From: Dolomedes plantarius
Lineage: Eukaryota; Arthropoda; Arachnida; Araneae; Dolomedidae
Direction: 5' to 3'
DNA length: 64,000 nucleotides
Assembly (NCBI GenBank): GCA_907164885.2
Contig: OU015501.1
Span: forward strand, 59,615,619-59,679,618
Shown here piece after piece: positions 1-10,983 of the stretch. The translations under genes were made by a program, and so were the position numbers. Positions within the stretch are counted from its first letter, which is position 1; each line of letters opens with the position of its first letter. The notes under the pieces were generated by a model that was not told the origin of the DNA, did no database searches, and worked only from the letters and a program-made list of their open reading frames with translations.

Positions 1-1026
1 ATTAAAGTGTCTTGTTTACAGACGCACTACACAGCTCGTAGTGTTATTCTAAAAAGTTGGCTTTGTGGTACTCTTACCGAGGTGTAGAAAAAAAGTAAAA
101 AGGGTCAACTCACAGTTGGTCGAGGCAAAGTTTTACCATCGTAAAAATACTTAAAGTAGATAGTGCCTTCCTGGCACAAAAACCATCCCGTGGCTACCTG
201 CGGGCATGCAAGGCCGAGACGACTAGAGCATCAGTGCACTGCTGGCAAGTTGGTCGCCGCCTCCTAATACGGGTTCTCGGTAGAGCCTGGCTTTCAAAAC
301 CGAGCTGCGCTGAGTCGTGCTAGATCATCTCATCGCTTCCCAGCAACTATCACTCACCCACACAGTCTAATACACCGTCTAAGTGATCGGGCTGGGTATT
401 TATACCGGCGTCGACCGCCGCGCTCCCTCGTGGCAGGAGAATAGCAAAGTTAATTATGCTAATTTTACGTGATGTGCGTTGACGTCATTCTTAACTGATG
501 GTATGGCGTCATCGTTGGGTGAATGACGTCGTTAGGCTGGCATGACGCAACTGGCGTCTGACGGTGCTTACACATTGCTGTGGAGGTGGGAAATGATGTA
601 AATACATCGCTCTTGCTACGTGGCTGGAAGGTTAGGGGAAGAAGAGGAAAGCTAATCGGGATTTTTCCCTAACAGAATCAACACCGAGGTGTGTGGCAGC
701 GGTGATCTCCAACAATGGCGGCTACTCTGGCTACTGATTTTGGCAGGAACCACACTTCACAGAAGTCTATAAATTTAATCATTTGATACTTGGTCAACAT
801 GTTATCTACAAAATAAATTTTGTTGTGATATCTCTTGTCTTTCTTGGTGTTGCAATTTGGGTGGCCAGCAGTGTACAAGAAACAATCGACTGATATCACT
901 AGGATAGATGACTTGACAAGACAGGATTTAAGCAAATAATGGCAGAATATTTAAGCCCCATTGCTGAATGCCACACTTAGCATGCATATACTTTAAGAAG
1001 TTAAATATTTAAGAATATAAAGAACT
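1..1026. other. Unassigned left-edge stretch
   Basis: No gene could be supported. Bases 200-560 are clearly more GC-rich than the surrounding DNA and hold the promoter-like cluster listed separately. A minus-strand open frame at 678-935 (85 codons) resembles no family I know and is not called. The stretch could be part of an LTR or other mobile element that extends past the left edge, or far-downstream intron of the KIAA0319L-like gene. Confidence 0.4.
395..550 (-). promoter_or_regulatory. TATA motif with cluster of CRE/bZIP-like sites
   Basis: Read on the minus strand, a perfect palindromic CRE (TGACGTCA, 480-487) and related sites (TGGCGTCA 504-511, TGACGTCG 524-531, TGACGCAA 543-550) lie upstream of TATAAATA (minus strand of 397-404). 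The spacing and order fit a Pol II promoter firing leftwards, possibly an LTR promoter. No downstream reading frame was recognised, so the role is inferred from motifs only. Confidence 0.35.
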
Positions 1027-1861
1027 AGCTCTTTACCCGGCATTGCCTGGGTATTTATTTATTCTAATTTTTTATTAGACAGGAAAAGGAATGAATTCTA
1101 CCTATAGTGTAAAATCTAAGTAATTTTATTTACAGGTATTTAAAAATGTATGTACAGTATACAAGTTATAAAGAAAAATTACAAATTCACTTTAATATTA
1201 ATTTAACTCAAAACTTGATTATAAACAGCATTTTTAGTTTCCCTATTCATCACAGCGATCCTGAAAACTATGGATTTGACATTACTCTCGGTTGTTTTCA
1301 ACATTTTGTTTTTACCTCTTCTTCCCCCTCCAATGGTAATGCGAGGTTTAACTTATACTTAAATGGCATCAGGAGTGTCCCTATTCATCTCAGTGACCCC
1401 AAAAACTATGGATTCAACACTACTATCGGTCATTTTGGGCATTTTATTTTCGCCCTTCTCCCCCCCCCCCAATTCTGCTCGGAGGCTTACCTTGCACTTA
1501 AACGGCATCCCTATTCATCGCTACAACCCCAATATTTATGGATTCGACACTACTCTTGGTCATTTTGGACATTTTAATTCCCTCCTTATAACCCCCTCCC
1601 CCCTAATGCTGATGGGGCTAAACTTCAATTATACGGAATCGGGAGTGTCCCTATTCATCTCAGTGACCCCGAAAACTATGGATTTGACACTGCTCTCAGT
1701 CATTTTGGACATTTTATATTCACCCCTCCCCTAATTCTGATGGGGCTGGACTTACACTTCAATGGCATCAGGAGTGTCACTGTTCATCTCAGCAACCCCA
1801 AAAACTATGATTCAACACTAATATCAGTAGTTTTCGATTATTTTTACATGTCCCCTTGTTC
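1027..1861 (+). repeat. Left part of a tandem-unit repeat element, split by hAT
   Basis: Begins with a TACCCGGCATTGCCTGGGTA-like motif common in dispersed arthropod repeats. It then carries about five degenerate tandem units of 128-140 bp starting near 1243, 1380, 1509, 1650 and 1779, each opening with a CCTATTCATCTCAGTGACCC-like phrase and followed by C-rich runs. The open frames across it are only the translation of this repeat. The element resumes at 9270 after the hAT insertion. Confidence 0.65.
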
Positions 1862-2011
1862 CCCTAGGGCAGTGGTCGGCAAACCGTGGCTCGCGAGCCA
1901 CATGTGGCTCTTTGGCTCCTTCAGTGTGGCTCTTCCACAAAATACCACGTGTGATTGAAACTTCGTGATGACTGGTTTTCTCATTTCTGTTTTCACATAC
2001 TTAGTTGGTGT

Positions 2012-3340
2012 TTATGGACCTTTAACTTTAGGCAAGTGCTCTGAGTAAAAACTAGAATTGTAGTTAAAATCCGTACCCCTGCGGTTGGTCATTCCACCTG
2101 CATCTGTCCGAAGCACTTTGCCTTCCCTCCAAGGTACCCCCACCAGCGATACTTTCCCCTCCACTCGCTGTCGTTCGGTTATTCCGCTGGATAAGCACCG
2201 CTGGGGAGGACGTGACCTTCGAAATCCGAAAATCTTAAATACCAAACGTTACGGAGAGACGAGCGCGATTCATGCAGCCAGTTGAGAGAGCCAGCAGTCA
2301 GTAGTCTCATTGTGCACAGGCCCCAACGGACTCACCAACGTGGGACAGCATCTCCCCTCCCCGTTTGTTTTTAGATGAGTGGGAAGCAATAACCACCCAC
2401 TCTTCTCACTCCGCATTTACACAGTCGTGAACGAGGAGGGTCGAATAGCGGGGAAGAGTGAAAAATGGGTGTGTAAACGGAACCCTTAGAGATAACCCCG
2501 CTATTCTCCTCCCCAATCGTGGCGATCGCTTCGGGAGCGGTTTTTCAAGCCCGAGTCAAAAGGACGAGTTCCACGTCTCCCCCACGTTGGGGGAGGGGGA
2601 AATCACGTTGGGGAGCGGTTTATCTGGCCCGAGTGTATGGCGACGGTGAGGGGATCAAAGGTCAAAGGGGTGAACGGCGTCGGGAAGTTGCGAGAGGCGG
2701 GAATGTGAGAACGGTCATTCGGGTCGATTAGTCACGCTCCTGGAGCGTGACTGATGTTTCGCGAATGGACGAGGGGTAGCTGATTCGCGGCTGTGTATAT
2801 GCGGGGTAAGATAAGGGGCTTCCTTTCCACCTCTTCTACTTGGCCACCTGCACCACAGAGTGTCCAAGCATGGGGAACGAGAAAAAACGAGAGGGGGATG
2901 GCTTGCGACAATTTGAGCCCCCCAGAATCCGTGTGTGGGAGGACAAAGGAAGATGACCCTGAGTGGAGAGAGAGTCCATGACGAAAGAGAACAATCTCTC
3001 GAGAAAGCAATCTGATCGGTTGATTTTTACTGTTATATTTTTAGGTTCGATTACGGTACGGGCAAACTGTCCGGGTGAAATTTTGAGCAAAAACCGAAGG
3101 AGAGTTAGATCTCTCAGTGAAAGACCGTGTATGGTCTTAGTTAAGCAATTATCTCAATAAATTATTACTATTATTAACTAATTTCGCTTAAATAGCCGTT
3201 TATTAGCGAGTTTCCGCCGAAAAGTAGTAAAAAAATTATTTTCGCATTTATTCGCTCATACCGGCAAATTTCGCATTTATTCGCATGTTTCGTAAATACG
3301 AAAATCACGTATCCCTAGTCAACAGTTGCAACACAAATAT
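2012..3340. other. GC-rich unassigned insert within the hAT
   Basis: Distinctly GC-richer than its surroundings, with no recognisable protein. It contains a perfect hairpin at 2730-2752 (AGTCACGCTCC, one T, GGAGCGTGACT) and ends with an AATAAA near 3157. Bases 3190-3325 hold repeated TTCGCATTTATTCGC-type phrases typical of a transposon end. It may be one or two decayed nested elements. Confidence 0.4.
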
Positions 3341-3360
3341 GTATTTGCATAAAAAAAACT

Positions 3361-3398
3361 ATGAAAAGGACTTATAAAATTGGCTTCGCAAAAATGCA
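3361..3398 (+). pseudogene. hAT transposase N-terminus, 5' piece (continues at 5389)
   Basis: An ATG at 3361 opens a short lysine-rich frame (MKRTYKIGFAK...). If the insertion at 3399-5383 and one copy of the ATGCA duplication are ignored, the frame continues directly at 5389. The basic start resembles the N-terminus of ZMYM1/TTF-type hAT transposases. Only a fragment survives. Confidence 0.45.
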
Positions 3399-4278
3399 CA
3401 GGGTGTCTACTACTTTTGAGCAAGTCAATTTCATGACTTTTCATGACATTTCATGACCTTAAAAATAAAATTTCATGACCATTGAAGTACATACTAATTT
3501 AAACGAAATTAGTCTCCCCCCTTCCCCAGCTAGTCTTTAAACAATATTCACCTTATTATTTAAGTTCTTATCAGGAAAACCTTATTTTTAAAAAGTTGGG
3601 ATTACAACCATGCAATACTTACTAGTTTTATTACTGTTATACAAATTCCAGATATGATTGTGACTCAAACACCCATGGAATTTATTGATGCAATGTAAAA
3701 CACCTTGAAAGTGAATGATGCAAAAATTAAATCATTCTCATACTTGTTACAGTTACCACAGAAATCCCATTAAAGTAAATAATATTTAAATAACAATTTT
3801 TCATTAATTCTACACTGATACAATTGTAAAATAGCTGTATCAATGTTTAATTTGAGTTAATTTTTGCTTAAATTTAGGAACTTTCCTAAACTGCTCTGAA
3901 AACATCAAGATGAAGAACAACTCAAACTGGACTGAGCCTCCCCGATATTTCACTATTTTTTAACTAAAAATAATATAAAACTTACTAAAATTACGTAATA
4001 TTTAATATTAATATTTAATAATAATATTAAGAAATTATAAAATTTAATATTATATAATCTAAAAGTCCATGCACAATCTTGTGTAATACATTTCAGTAAA
4101 TTTATAAAACAATTCGGAGCAAAAAATTTGAAATTAAGACAGTAAATAAAAATTATAAAAATTTGAATTTTTATTCAAAAATTAAATTTTGAATAAGTAT
4201 GCAGTTTTAAAAAATTTTACATTTAAAAATGTACTTTTATTTCGATGTTAATATGCAATACAGTAAACTCCAGAATTT

Positions 4279-4333
4279 CGGGGGGGGGGGGGGGATCCTG
4301 CCCGTCAAGCTTCTTCCCCCCCCCCCCCCAAGG
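4279..4333. repeat. Paired poly-G and poly-C tracts
   Basis: A run of about 14 G (from 4280) is followed about 25 bases later by a run of about 14 C (4317-4330). The two could pair with each other as a hairpin, and the G-run could form a quadruplex. Run lengths in an assembly are uncertain. Confidence 0.7.
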
Positions 4334-4354
4334 CTACGGTCCTGGGCGGAGGAA

Positions 4355-4622
4355 TAGCGCCCTTTACACGTACGTTCTTTCCCGCGCGAAACCACGATTC
4401 CGCGCGATTGAGTGCACGTGTGAAGGTGTCGGAGAGGAAGGGAAATCTGCTTTGGAGCGTACTCCAAATTTTCCCGCGCGCAATCCCGTACGCTCCAAGC
4501 ACTCCAAGAGCGTACGTGTAAAGGGCGCTAAACGTACGCTCTTTTGCGAGTGCTTGGAGCGTGAGCGCAATCCCATACGCTCCAAGCACTCGCGAAAGAA
4601 CGTACGTGTAAAGGGCGCTAAT
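4355..4622. repeat. Fold-back array of TTTACACGTACG / CGTACGTGTAAA units
   Basis: AGCGCCCTTTACACGTACG near 4358 is the inverse complement of CGTACGTGTAAAGGGCGCT ending near 4619 and of another copy near 4511-4529. Between them, GCTCCAAGCACT and AGTGCTTGGAGC blocks recur in both orientations. The whole 260 bp can fold into nested hairpins. It is an internal part of the transposon at 3399-5383. Confidence 0.65.
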
Positions 4623-5383
4623 ATCTCCGGTGAAAGAGAGCTTCATAATTGAATGCATCGCCCGTTACGTCATTGGCGGGAGAAAACTTCGCCTTCGCCC
4701 GTTACATAACGTATACTCGGCGGGAAATCTGCATATATCGGACATAGTCTGTCACGTGGGGAGAGAGAATACCTCGAGCGCAAATAATGACAAGAAGCCA
4801 AAATCTAAACGGTAATACTCGAGTTCACTGAAAGAAAAACCGATTTGAACTACAATTCTCTATTCAGGATCGACGTAAAAATTGAAGCTCTATTCTTATA
4901 TTAAAAAAAATTGTGTTTTTCCGCTGTCCAACTTCTCTCTCTTCTTAGCATTGTGCACCACTTGTTCGTGTTAATTTTAATGCTTTACCATATGTCTACT
5001 TCAGCTGTGTGTTTCTTATCTCCTCGTATTTTCGTCGCCCGAGGGGTAGCCCCACATGACGACGTATACTCTCCTTTCTGTGAAGGGGAGAAAGAGCGTT
5101 CGTTCCCGCAGTGGGGAAGAATACAATGCATTTTCCCGCGGGAACTCTGTTATCTCTCTTCCGATGCGGCGTCACAAAGTAGGCAAAAATTGATCTTAGT
5201 GTTTTCGTACCAGTTAGGAGCATATTTTCTATTCTACACTATATCGATAAAAAAAATTTTAAATTGAAAAAATTCGTGACCTTTTCTTTCAATTTCGTTA
5301 CTTTTCATGACTTTTCGTGACCGTTTTTCCATTTCGTGACTTTTCGTTACTTTTCATTACTTTTCATGTTAGTAGACACCCTG

Positions 5384-5520
5384 ATGCAGGAAAAAAGAAG
5401 GAAATATGCTGAAGCAAAAGAGGGTTCTTTTTGTATGTCTTCCTGGCTAACCCAGCAACCCACCGAAGATACAGAATGCATTACAGAAGAAACAAGAGGT
5501 GTGAAAGAATTTTTTTTTTA
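5384..5520 (+). pseudogene. hAT transposase N-terminal fragment, 3' piece
   Basis: Open frame from the second ATGCA copy, in phase with the 5' piece at 3361. It is rich in K, E and R, then has a WLTQQPTEDTE linker resembling the stretch before the zinc finger in TTF/ZMYM1-type hAT transposases. It stops at 5519-5521 after a run of T. No catalytic part follows. Confidence 0.4.
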
Positions 5521-5634
5521 AATGTAAGGCTACAGGTACCTTAATTTAGATAGTAATTTAAAGTAACCGGTGTTAAATTTATATTTATAATTTAATACTT
5601 ATGGTGATAAAAATAAATAAATAAATAAACCTAA

Positions 5635-5790
5635 TTCAGTGAAGTCTCCTAAAGTGCGATGTTTTTATAACGCGATTTCCATAAAATGCGGAGCGGAAAT
5701 TGTGACAGCTGTCCTATAACGCGGTCTCCTTATCCTTATAACGCGTTTTTCGTACAAGAACATTCCAACAACTCAAATGAAAAATTTATC
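5635..5790. repeat. Decayed Tigger/pogo-like terminus
   Basis: Starts CAGTGAAGTCTCCTAAAGTG and contains three TATAACGCG phrases, a pattern seen at ends of pogo/Tigger-type elements in arthropods. No partner end was found, so only a fragment is claimed. Confidence 0.35.
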
Positions 5791-6232
5791 TATGGCAGCA
5801 CTTATTTGATGAGTTAAATTTTCGTAGTTGACATTTATGGGGTATTCCCCTGTTTATAAATTCCAGTTATCAGGGAATTTCCCTCAAAATGAGCAAACAA
5901 TAAAGCATTACTCTCTTTAATTTATTCTAAGATTGTCTTTAAACGTGTTCAGATGTATGTGTAATAAAGTTCTTTTGACTTGCTTAATTTACGTTATTGG
6001 AATCGTATAACATTAGAGAACATCTACGTAAAATTTTTTATTTGCCGCAATACAAGTTCTAACTTTTTCAAACTGGTACTAACTTGATCTTACTTGTTCT
6101 AACACGCATCGTCATGGTCGGTCATGCTTGAACGCGTTCAAAGTAGAGTAATCTCGTTTATTAATTATAATTACAATTTATTTATTTACGATATTCTATA
6201 TAACGTGATACTATTACTGGCTATCACTGGAT

Positions 6233-6546
6233 AACTATTACTGGCTATCGGTTGCTATGCCGGCGTCGGTTAAGCCTAACCTCGTGATCATTTATGCTCT
6301 CTCTTTCATACCCCTCTTTCTCAATGAATTATTGCTTCGCTTTCTTTCTTGAGACTGTTCCCAATTTTCACTTGATCGGGCAGCTCGCTTTCGAGCATAC
6401 CTGATTTCAGTGCATAAATCCATGTTGACACATGGTTGCAAAATCCGGACGGCCGCTAATGTTTACATCTGGTAGTTGCAGCCGTTGCCATTCGGAGTGT
6501 AGAAATATCGTCGATTTTTGTGCCGCATACCTACGCGTTTTATATA
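6233..6546 (+). repeat. Direct repeat, left copy (about 314 bp)
   Basis: Closely matches 7032-7346 in the same orientation, including shared phrases GCTATGCCGGCG, TTGAGACTGTTCCCAATTTT, GGACGGCCGCTAATGTTTAC and ATATCGTCGATTTTTGTGCC. The right copy runs straight into the hAT transposase frame, so the repeat is probably the hAT 5' leader or promoter region present twice. Confidence 0.75.
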
Positions 6547-6779
6547 CATACCAGCATGGTTGCTTTTAGTTTTATATTTTCTTTTGCAAAGCAACGCAAC
6601 TGAAAGTAACATATGTAAGGAATGTTACCATTACCTGTCATCCTGCCATAATAAACGTTGTTAAGGGGTATTCTCTATAAGGCTGATTCTAGAACATCGT
6701 GATCAAAAATGTGAATTTCCATTACCTCAGAACAGAGTTAAAGATAAGACTGAGAAATCCAACATCAATGATTTTAAAA

Positions 6780-6972
6780 ATTACATCCCTCTTTGTATAT
6801 ACTATTTTTCAAAATTAAGATATCTATACTTTATCATTACAACAAATAGGAAATTGTTGGGGGAAAATTTTAAATATAGTGTTGATTACATCACTCTCTG
6901 TATGTATTACTGTTCACAATTCAGATATCTACACTTAATCATATCAAATAATAAATTGTTGAGAAAATTTCT
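6780..6972 (+). repeat. Two degenerate tandem units of about 110 bp
   Basis: A unit with ACATCcCTCTtTGTAT, AGATATCTACACTT, AAATTGTTG phrases occurs at about 6780-6872 and again at about 6889-6972. It lies between the two 314-bp direct repeats. Confidence 0.5.
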
Positions 6973-7031
6973 TCACTTATAAAATGGAGTAAAAATTCAG
7001 CAAGTACTGAAAAAAAGTGTAGAAAACTATG

Positions 7032-7346
7032 AACTATTACTGGTTGTTGATTGCTATGCCGGCGACGGTTAAGCCTAACCTCGCGATTATTTATGCTCTC
7101 TCTTTCACGCCTCTCTCTTAATGAATTATTTCTTAGCTTTCTTTCTTGAGACTGTTCCCAATTTTCACTTGATCGTGCAGCGCGCTTTCGAACATTCCCG
7201 ATTTCAGTGCTTAAATCCACGTTGACACGCGGTTGCAAATTGCGGACGGCCGCTAATGTTTACATCTGGTAGTGGCAGCCGTTGTCATTCGGAGTGTAGA
7301 AATATCGTCGATTTTTGTGCCGCATACCTACGCGTTTTATATATAT
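7032..7346 (+). repeat. Direct repeat, right copy (about 315 bp)
   Basis: Partner of 6233-6546. It ends just before the transposase frame that begins near 7346. See the left copy for shared phrases. Confidence 0.75.
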
Positions 7347-8980
7347 AAATTCTGTTGGTGATGCAAGGAAGAAAGCAGTTGAGAAACTTCAGAAGAGTCA
7401 AGAAAAATCAAATTCTGTATTTAATTACTGGGTGCAATCTTTCAACAATGTTAATATTGCAAGTTTCGTAGTTAGTCAAGAGATTGCTAAGAGAGGAAAA
7501 CCATACACAGACGGCGAATACACAAAAAGTTGTTTTATAAATGCATCCGAAGAGCTATTCCGGGATTTTAAGAACAAAGAAGATATTCTAAAAAAATGAA
7601 AGAGTTACCATTGTCTGCTAAAACAGTGAAAGATAGAACAGGCAAAATATCTTTGAATATAACCAACCAGCAAGTCGAAGATCTTAAATTGGTTTCAGCT
7701 TTATCAATAGCAGTTGACGAGTCTTGTGACAAAAAATGATACAGCGCAAGTTTCATTTTTTGTACTATTCATTTCATCTACAGGTCCTAAAGAAAAACTT
7801 TTAGGATTATTGCCACTCAAAGGTCAAACACATGGAGAAGATATAGCAAATGCTGTAATTCAGTGCATTGAAAAACATCATATTCCACTAGATAAAATTG
7901 TCTCAATTTCAACAGACGGTGCGAAAAGTATGACAGGCGTAAGAAACGGGTATGTTGTTATTTTGAAAGAAAAATTTAATCACGAGATACTTACATATCA
8001 TTGCATCATTCATCAAGAAGCGCTTTGTGCGCAGATATTTCCAGAATAAATTTTCAAAGTTATGGAACTGGTTATAAAGATTATCAACTCCGTTATAGCT
8101 AAAGCTCTTGATCATCGCCAATTTAAAGAATTTTTAGTTGAAATGGAGAGCGAGTACGCAGATCTTCTGCTGCATAACAAGGTACGTTGGTTATCAAGAG
8201 GACACGTTTTGAAACGTTTCGCTTCTTTAAAAACAGAAATTCAAGCATTTCTCCTTGAGAAAGGTGTTCACTATCCAGAACTAACGGACGATCAGTGGAT
8301 CCAAAAATTTTATTTCATGGTAGACGTTACGTCTCATCAGCTAAATCGTAAACTACAGGGGAAAGGAAACAATTTTTTTCGATATTAGAAGAAGTTATTT
8401 CATTCGAAAACAAATTATCTCTTTTGCTCAAGATTTTGAAAAACAAACTTTAAATCGCTTTCCGAGCCTGTTGAAACATCGCCAAGAAAATAATTCTGAT
8501 ATTGACATTTGCTATTTCAAAACAACACTTTTAAATATGAGGGAAGCTTTTCTCAACAGGTTTCAGGAAGTCAGAAACAGCAAAGCGACGTTAGCCTTTG
8601 TTAAAAAACCTCTTAATGCTACTGTAACATAATTAATTTTTTCTCCCTTTAATATTGACATTGGCAACTTTGAAATGCAGCTGCTGGATTTAAAAAACAA
8701 AGATTTGCGGAGTTCGAAATTTAAACGTCTTTGTGCTGATCTCGAAATATTGAAGAAAAACAAATGTGAACTTAGTTCACAGCACAAGTGGTCTGCTTTG
8801 AAAGACCTGGAGAATGAAGATATGTTGATTTTTAACACTTGGAAAAGTATTCCTGACTCATATAAACAGCTGAAAAAACTAGCGTTTGCTGTTCTTTCCT
8901 TATTCGGGTCTACATATTCATGCGAACAATAATTTTTTCAAGCATGAACCTTATCAAGAATAAATTGAGAAGTCGTCTTA
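7315..8980 (+). pseudogene. GTF2IRD2-like hAT transposase, broken
   Basis: Conceptual pieces in order: N-terminal helical region with an 'FVVSQEIAKRGKPYTDGEY' motif (about 7440-7520); the DDE first-acid block 'SIAVDESCD' (about 7705-7735); 'STDGAKSMTGVRNG' and 'LTYHCIIHQEALCAQ' (about 7910-8035); the helical insertion region; and the C-terminal hAT dimerisation remnant around 'SSTYSCEQ' with a following MNLIKNKLRS (8905-8980). At least three frame breaks or stops (around 7600, 7737, 8047, 8387, 8630 and 8932) rule out a functional protein. It is the coding remnant of the hAT at 1870-9261. Family assignment is from remembered motif similarity. Confidence 0.8.
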
Positions 8981-8983
8981 TTC

Positions 8984-9168
8984 AGATGGTTTGGACATAC
9001 AGAGAGGATGAACGAAAGGAGATAGACCAAATAAGTATACAAGACGAGTGAGGATGGGAGAGTTGGAAGGGGTCGACCTCAGCAAACGTACCTCAATCAG
9101 GTTGAGGACGTTTTTAGCAGAGGTCAGCTTAGGAGTATCCTAATAAACAATGTACCAACCTATATGTA
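8984..9168 (+). pseudogene. Non-LTR retrotransposon reverse-transcriptase C-terminal tail fragment
   Basis: One frame reads WFGHTERMNERR, stop, then VYKTSEDGRVGRGRPQQTYL with NQVEDVFSRGQLRS, ending at a stop. The 'WFGH..RM' and 'GRGRP..TYL.QV' signature is the very C-terminus of many LINE polyproteins. Two in-frame stops are present. It is joined directly to the hAT transposase C-terminus, before the hAT 3' end resumes near 9170. Confidence 0.6.
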
Positions 9169-9269
9169 GTTCAAGTTTTAAAAATTTGGCTCTCAAAGGG
9201 AATTTCAATCGTTGTACTGTTGATACTTGGCTCTGTTAACTAATGAGTTTGCCGACCACTGCCCTAGGG

Positions 9270-9421
9270 GATCTAAGGGTGTCTTCCCCCCCCCCCCCAG
9301 TGTTTCTTTCCAGATAGTAAGTGATATTTGTACCAAGTTTGGTTGAAATTGCTCCAGGCATTCCAGAGTGATTCTGGAACAAATATGCATACATACATGC
9401 ACATACCTCCACTTTTATATA
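9270..9421 (+). repeat. Right part of the tandem-unit repeat element
   Basis: Continues the repeat interrupted at 1861: a C-run (9288-9299), then the GTACCAAGTTTGGTTGAAAT phrase and CCAGAGTGATTCTGG typical of the 3' part of RTE-like dispersed repeats, ending at ATGCATACATACATGCACAT microsatellite-like sequence. Confidence 0.55.
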
Positions 9422-10983
9422 CATAGTTTTTCAGTAAAAAGTACAATAAGAAAATGAAATAGCACCAAAACTATATAGTAAGTAATTTCGAATGATTAGT
9501 TTCAAAGTACCATGTACCATGGTATGACTCTTATTTTTAAAAATATGAACTAGTTATACATGATGGGAAGTTTGTGTGACAAAACAAAATATACTTGGAA
9601 CCTGTTACATTAATAGTTAACTACTAGTCAAAGATGTACATTAATTTTCACATTGATATTTAGCATTTTCCTAAAATATCAGATACAGTTTCAGAGCAGT
9701 AGAAGAAATAATACTGTTATTTTAAAATGCTTTATAATTCTTTAGGGACAAGACTTTTTTTAGGAATCAGAATATATCAAATATCAGACATTTTAGCAGT
9801 ATGAACTATACAAACAGAAGTAGGATATTTGCAATTAAACTAATACATAAAATATATGAAAATTAAAATATAAAACTTAAATGTAAAATTAAACTATAAA
9901 ACTTAAAAAATGAAACAATTACATAAAAAAATCTTCAAAATTTAAGAGAATAAATATCAGTCTAAATAATAACAGTAAAAGTCTTTGACATTAAAATACT
10001 ATTAAAAGTAAATAAATTTAAGGGGGGGGGGGGAAACAAGATATCCTTATTTTAAAATATTCAATGAACATTTTCTTTTAATTACATTTCATAAACTGAA
10101 TTTGAGTTAATTTAAACAAAGTCCTTTTAATTTAATCTGACAGCATTAATGAGTCAATGAATCAGATTACGTAAATAGAACAGATCAACCCATTGTTTAT
10201 TGAAGTCAAATTTAGCAAAAAATATTTCTCATCACACATAGGCCCAGGTGATATATATTTATTTCATAACAAACTGACATTTCTTACTCAGACATCTATA
10301 ATAGTTTCAAATTGTTATAGGGATGAAAGTTGTATTCCCATACACTTAACATCAACTGGATTGTACCTAAAAGGGCTAAACTTGCATCAAGAAAAGCATT
10401 CCATCAACAATTAAGAAAGTTTACTCAACACAATTCAAATATACAATATATGAAGTATATTTATATGAAAAGACATTGAATGGAACAGAATCTCAATTAA
10501 AATTTAAGCAATCACAATTCTAACTTTGAGCACCTTAAACTTCTATCCCACATGAATCTAGATAAAAATTAAACTTTTAAACAATCTCAATATACCACTC
10601 TCACTTATATATCTGGGTTATGTTACCAAAGTACTGAAAAATTCAACCAAGGAATATAAATATTCAAATATTGTGATGTCCACAGCCTAGAGTTTTAATC
10701 ACCCAATCAGTCATTTCATAGCACAATAGCCTGGAAGATTGAACTAGCTAGTTATGGAAACTGTCAACCGCCTCTCATTGACTAGTTTTCATACACATCA
10801 TACTCATCTATTCGAAAAGGGGAGGTTAACATCATAAGATTCCAGTAAATTGACTTCTACCCTTATTCAGACACTAGCAATCCTTGTTGTTATGAATATT
10901 AGCTAACAGGCAATACAAGAATGACCTAAACCTGTGGTTAGATATACAAATCCTTTACAAAGCTTACTTAAACTAAGACATAC
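9422..10983. other. AT-rich stretch without recognised features
   Basis: Lies downstream of the last visible exon of the minus-strand KIAA0319L-like gene and is most simply its next intron. I looked for a further PKD-type exon with splice sites and saw none. A 12-14 base G-run occurs at 10021-10033. Confidence 0.5.

Larger units (their letters stand above)
3399..5383. mobile_element. DNA transposon with TIR CAGGGTGTCTACTA and 5-bp target duplication
   Basis: Termini are CAGGGTGTCTACTA at 3399 and TAGTAGACACCCTG ending at 5383, flanked by the 5-bp direct repeat ATGCA (3394-3398 and 5384-5388). Sub-terminal regions are packed with short TTTCATGAC / TTTCGTGAC repeats at both ends. No transposase was recognised, so it looks non-autonomous. 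It contains G and C homopolymer tracts and a large fold-back array. The superfamily is not established. Confidence 0.65.
1870..9261 (+). mobile_element. hAT transposon, nested-inserted, 8-bp target duplication
   Basis: Terminal inverted repeats CAGTGGTCGGCAAAC at 1870 and its complement ending at 9261 are bordered by identical 8-bp target duplications CCCTAGGG (1862-1869 and 9262-9269), the hAT hallmark. The right interior carries a broken GTF2IRD2-like transposase (7315-8980). At 7.4 kb it is longer than the roughly 3-4 kb expected, because other elements have landed inside (3399-5383, the 2.0-3.3 kb stretch, and the duplicated blocks at 6.2-7.3 kb). The whole element sits inside the tandem-unit repeat at 1027-1861 / 9270-9421. 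Confidence 0.75.

Noticed and set aside
678..935. 85-codon minus-strand open frame
   Set aside because: No similarity that I recognise, no neighbouring exons, and a length expected by chance in a mixed-composition stretch.
1146..1958. Overlapping plus-strand open frames of 72-143 codons
   Set aside because: Their sequence repeats because the DNA is a 128-140-bp tandem repeat; there is no start context, splice structure or family similarity.
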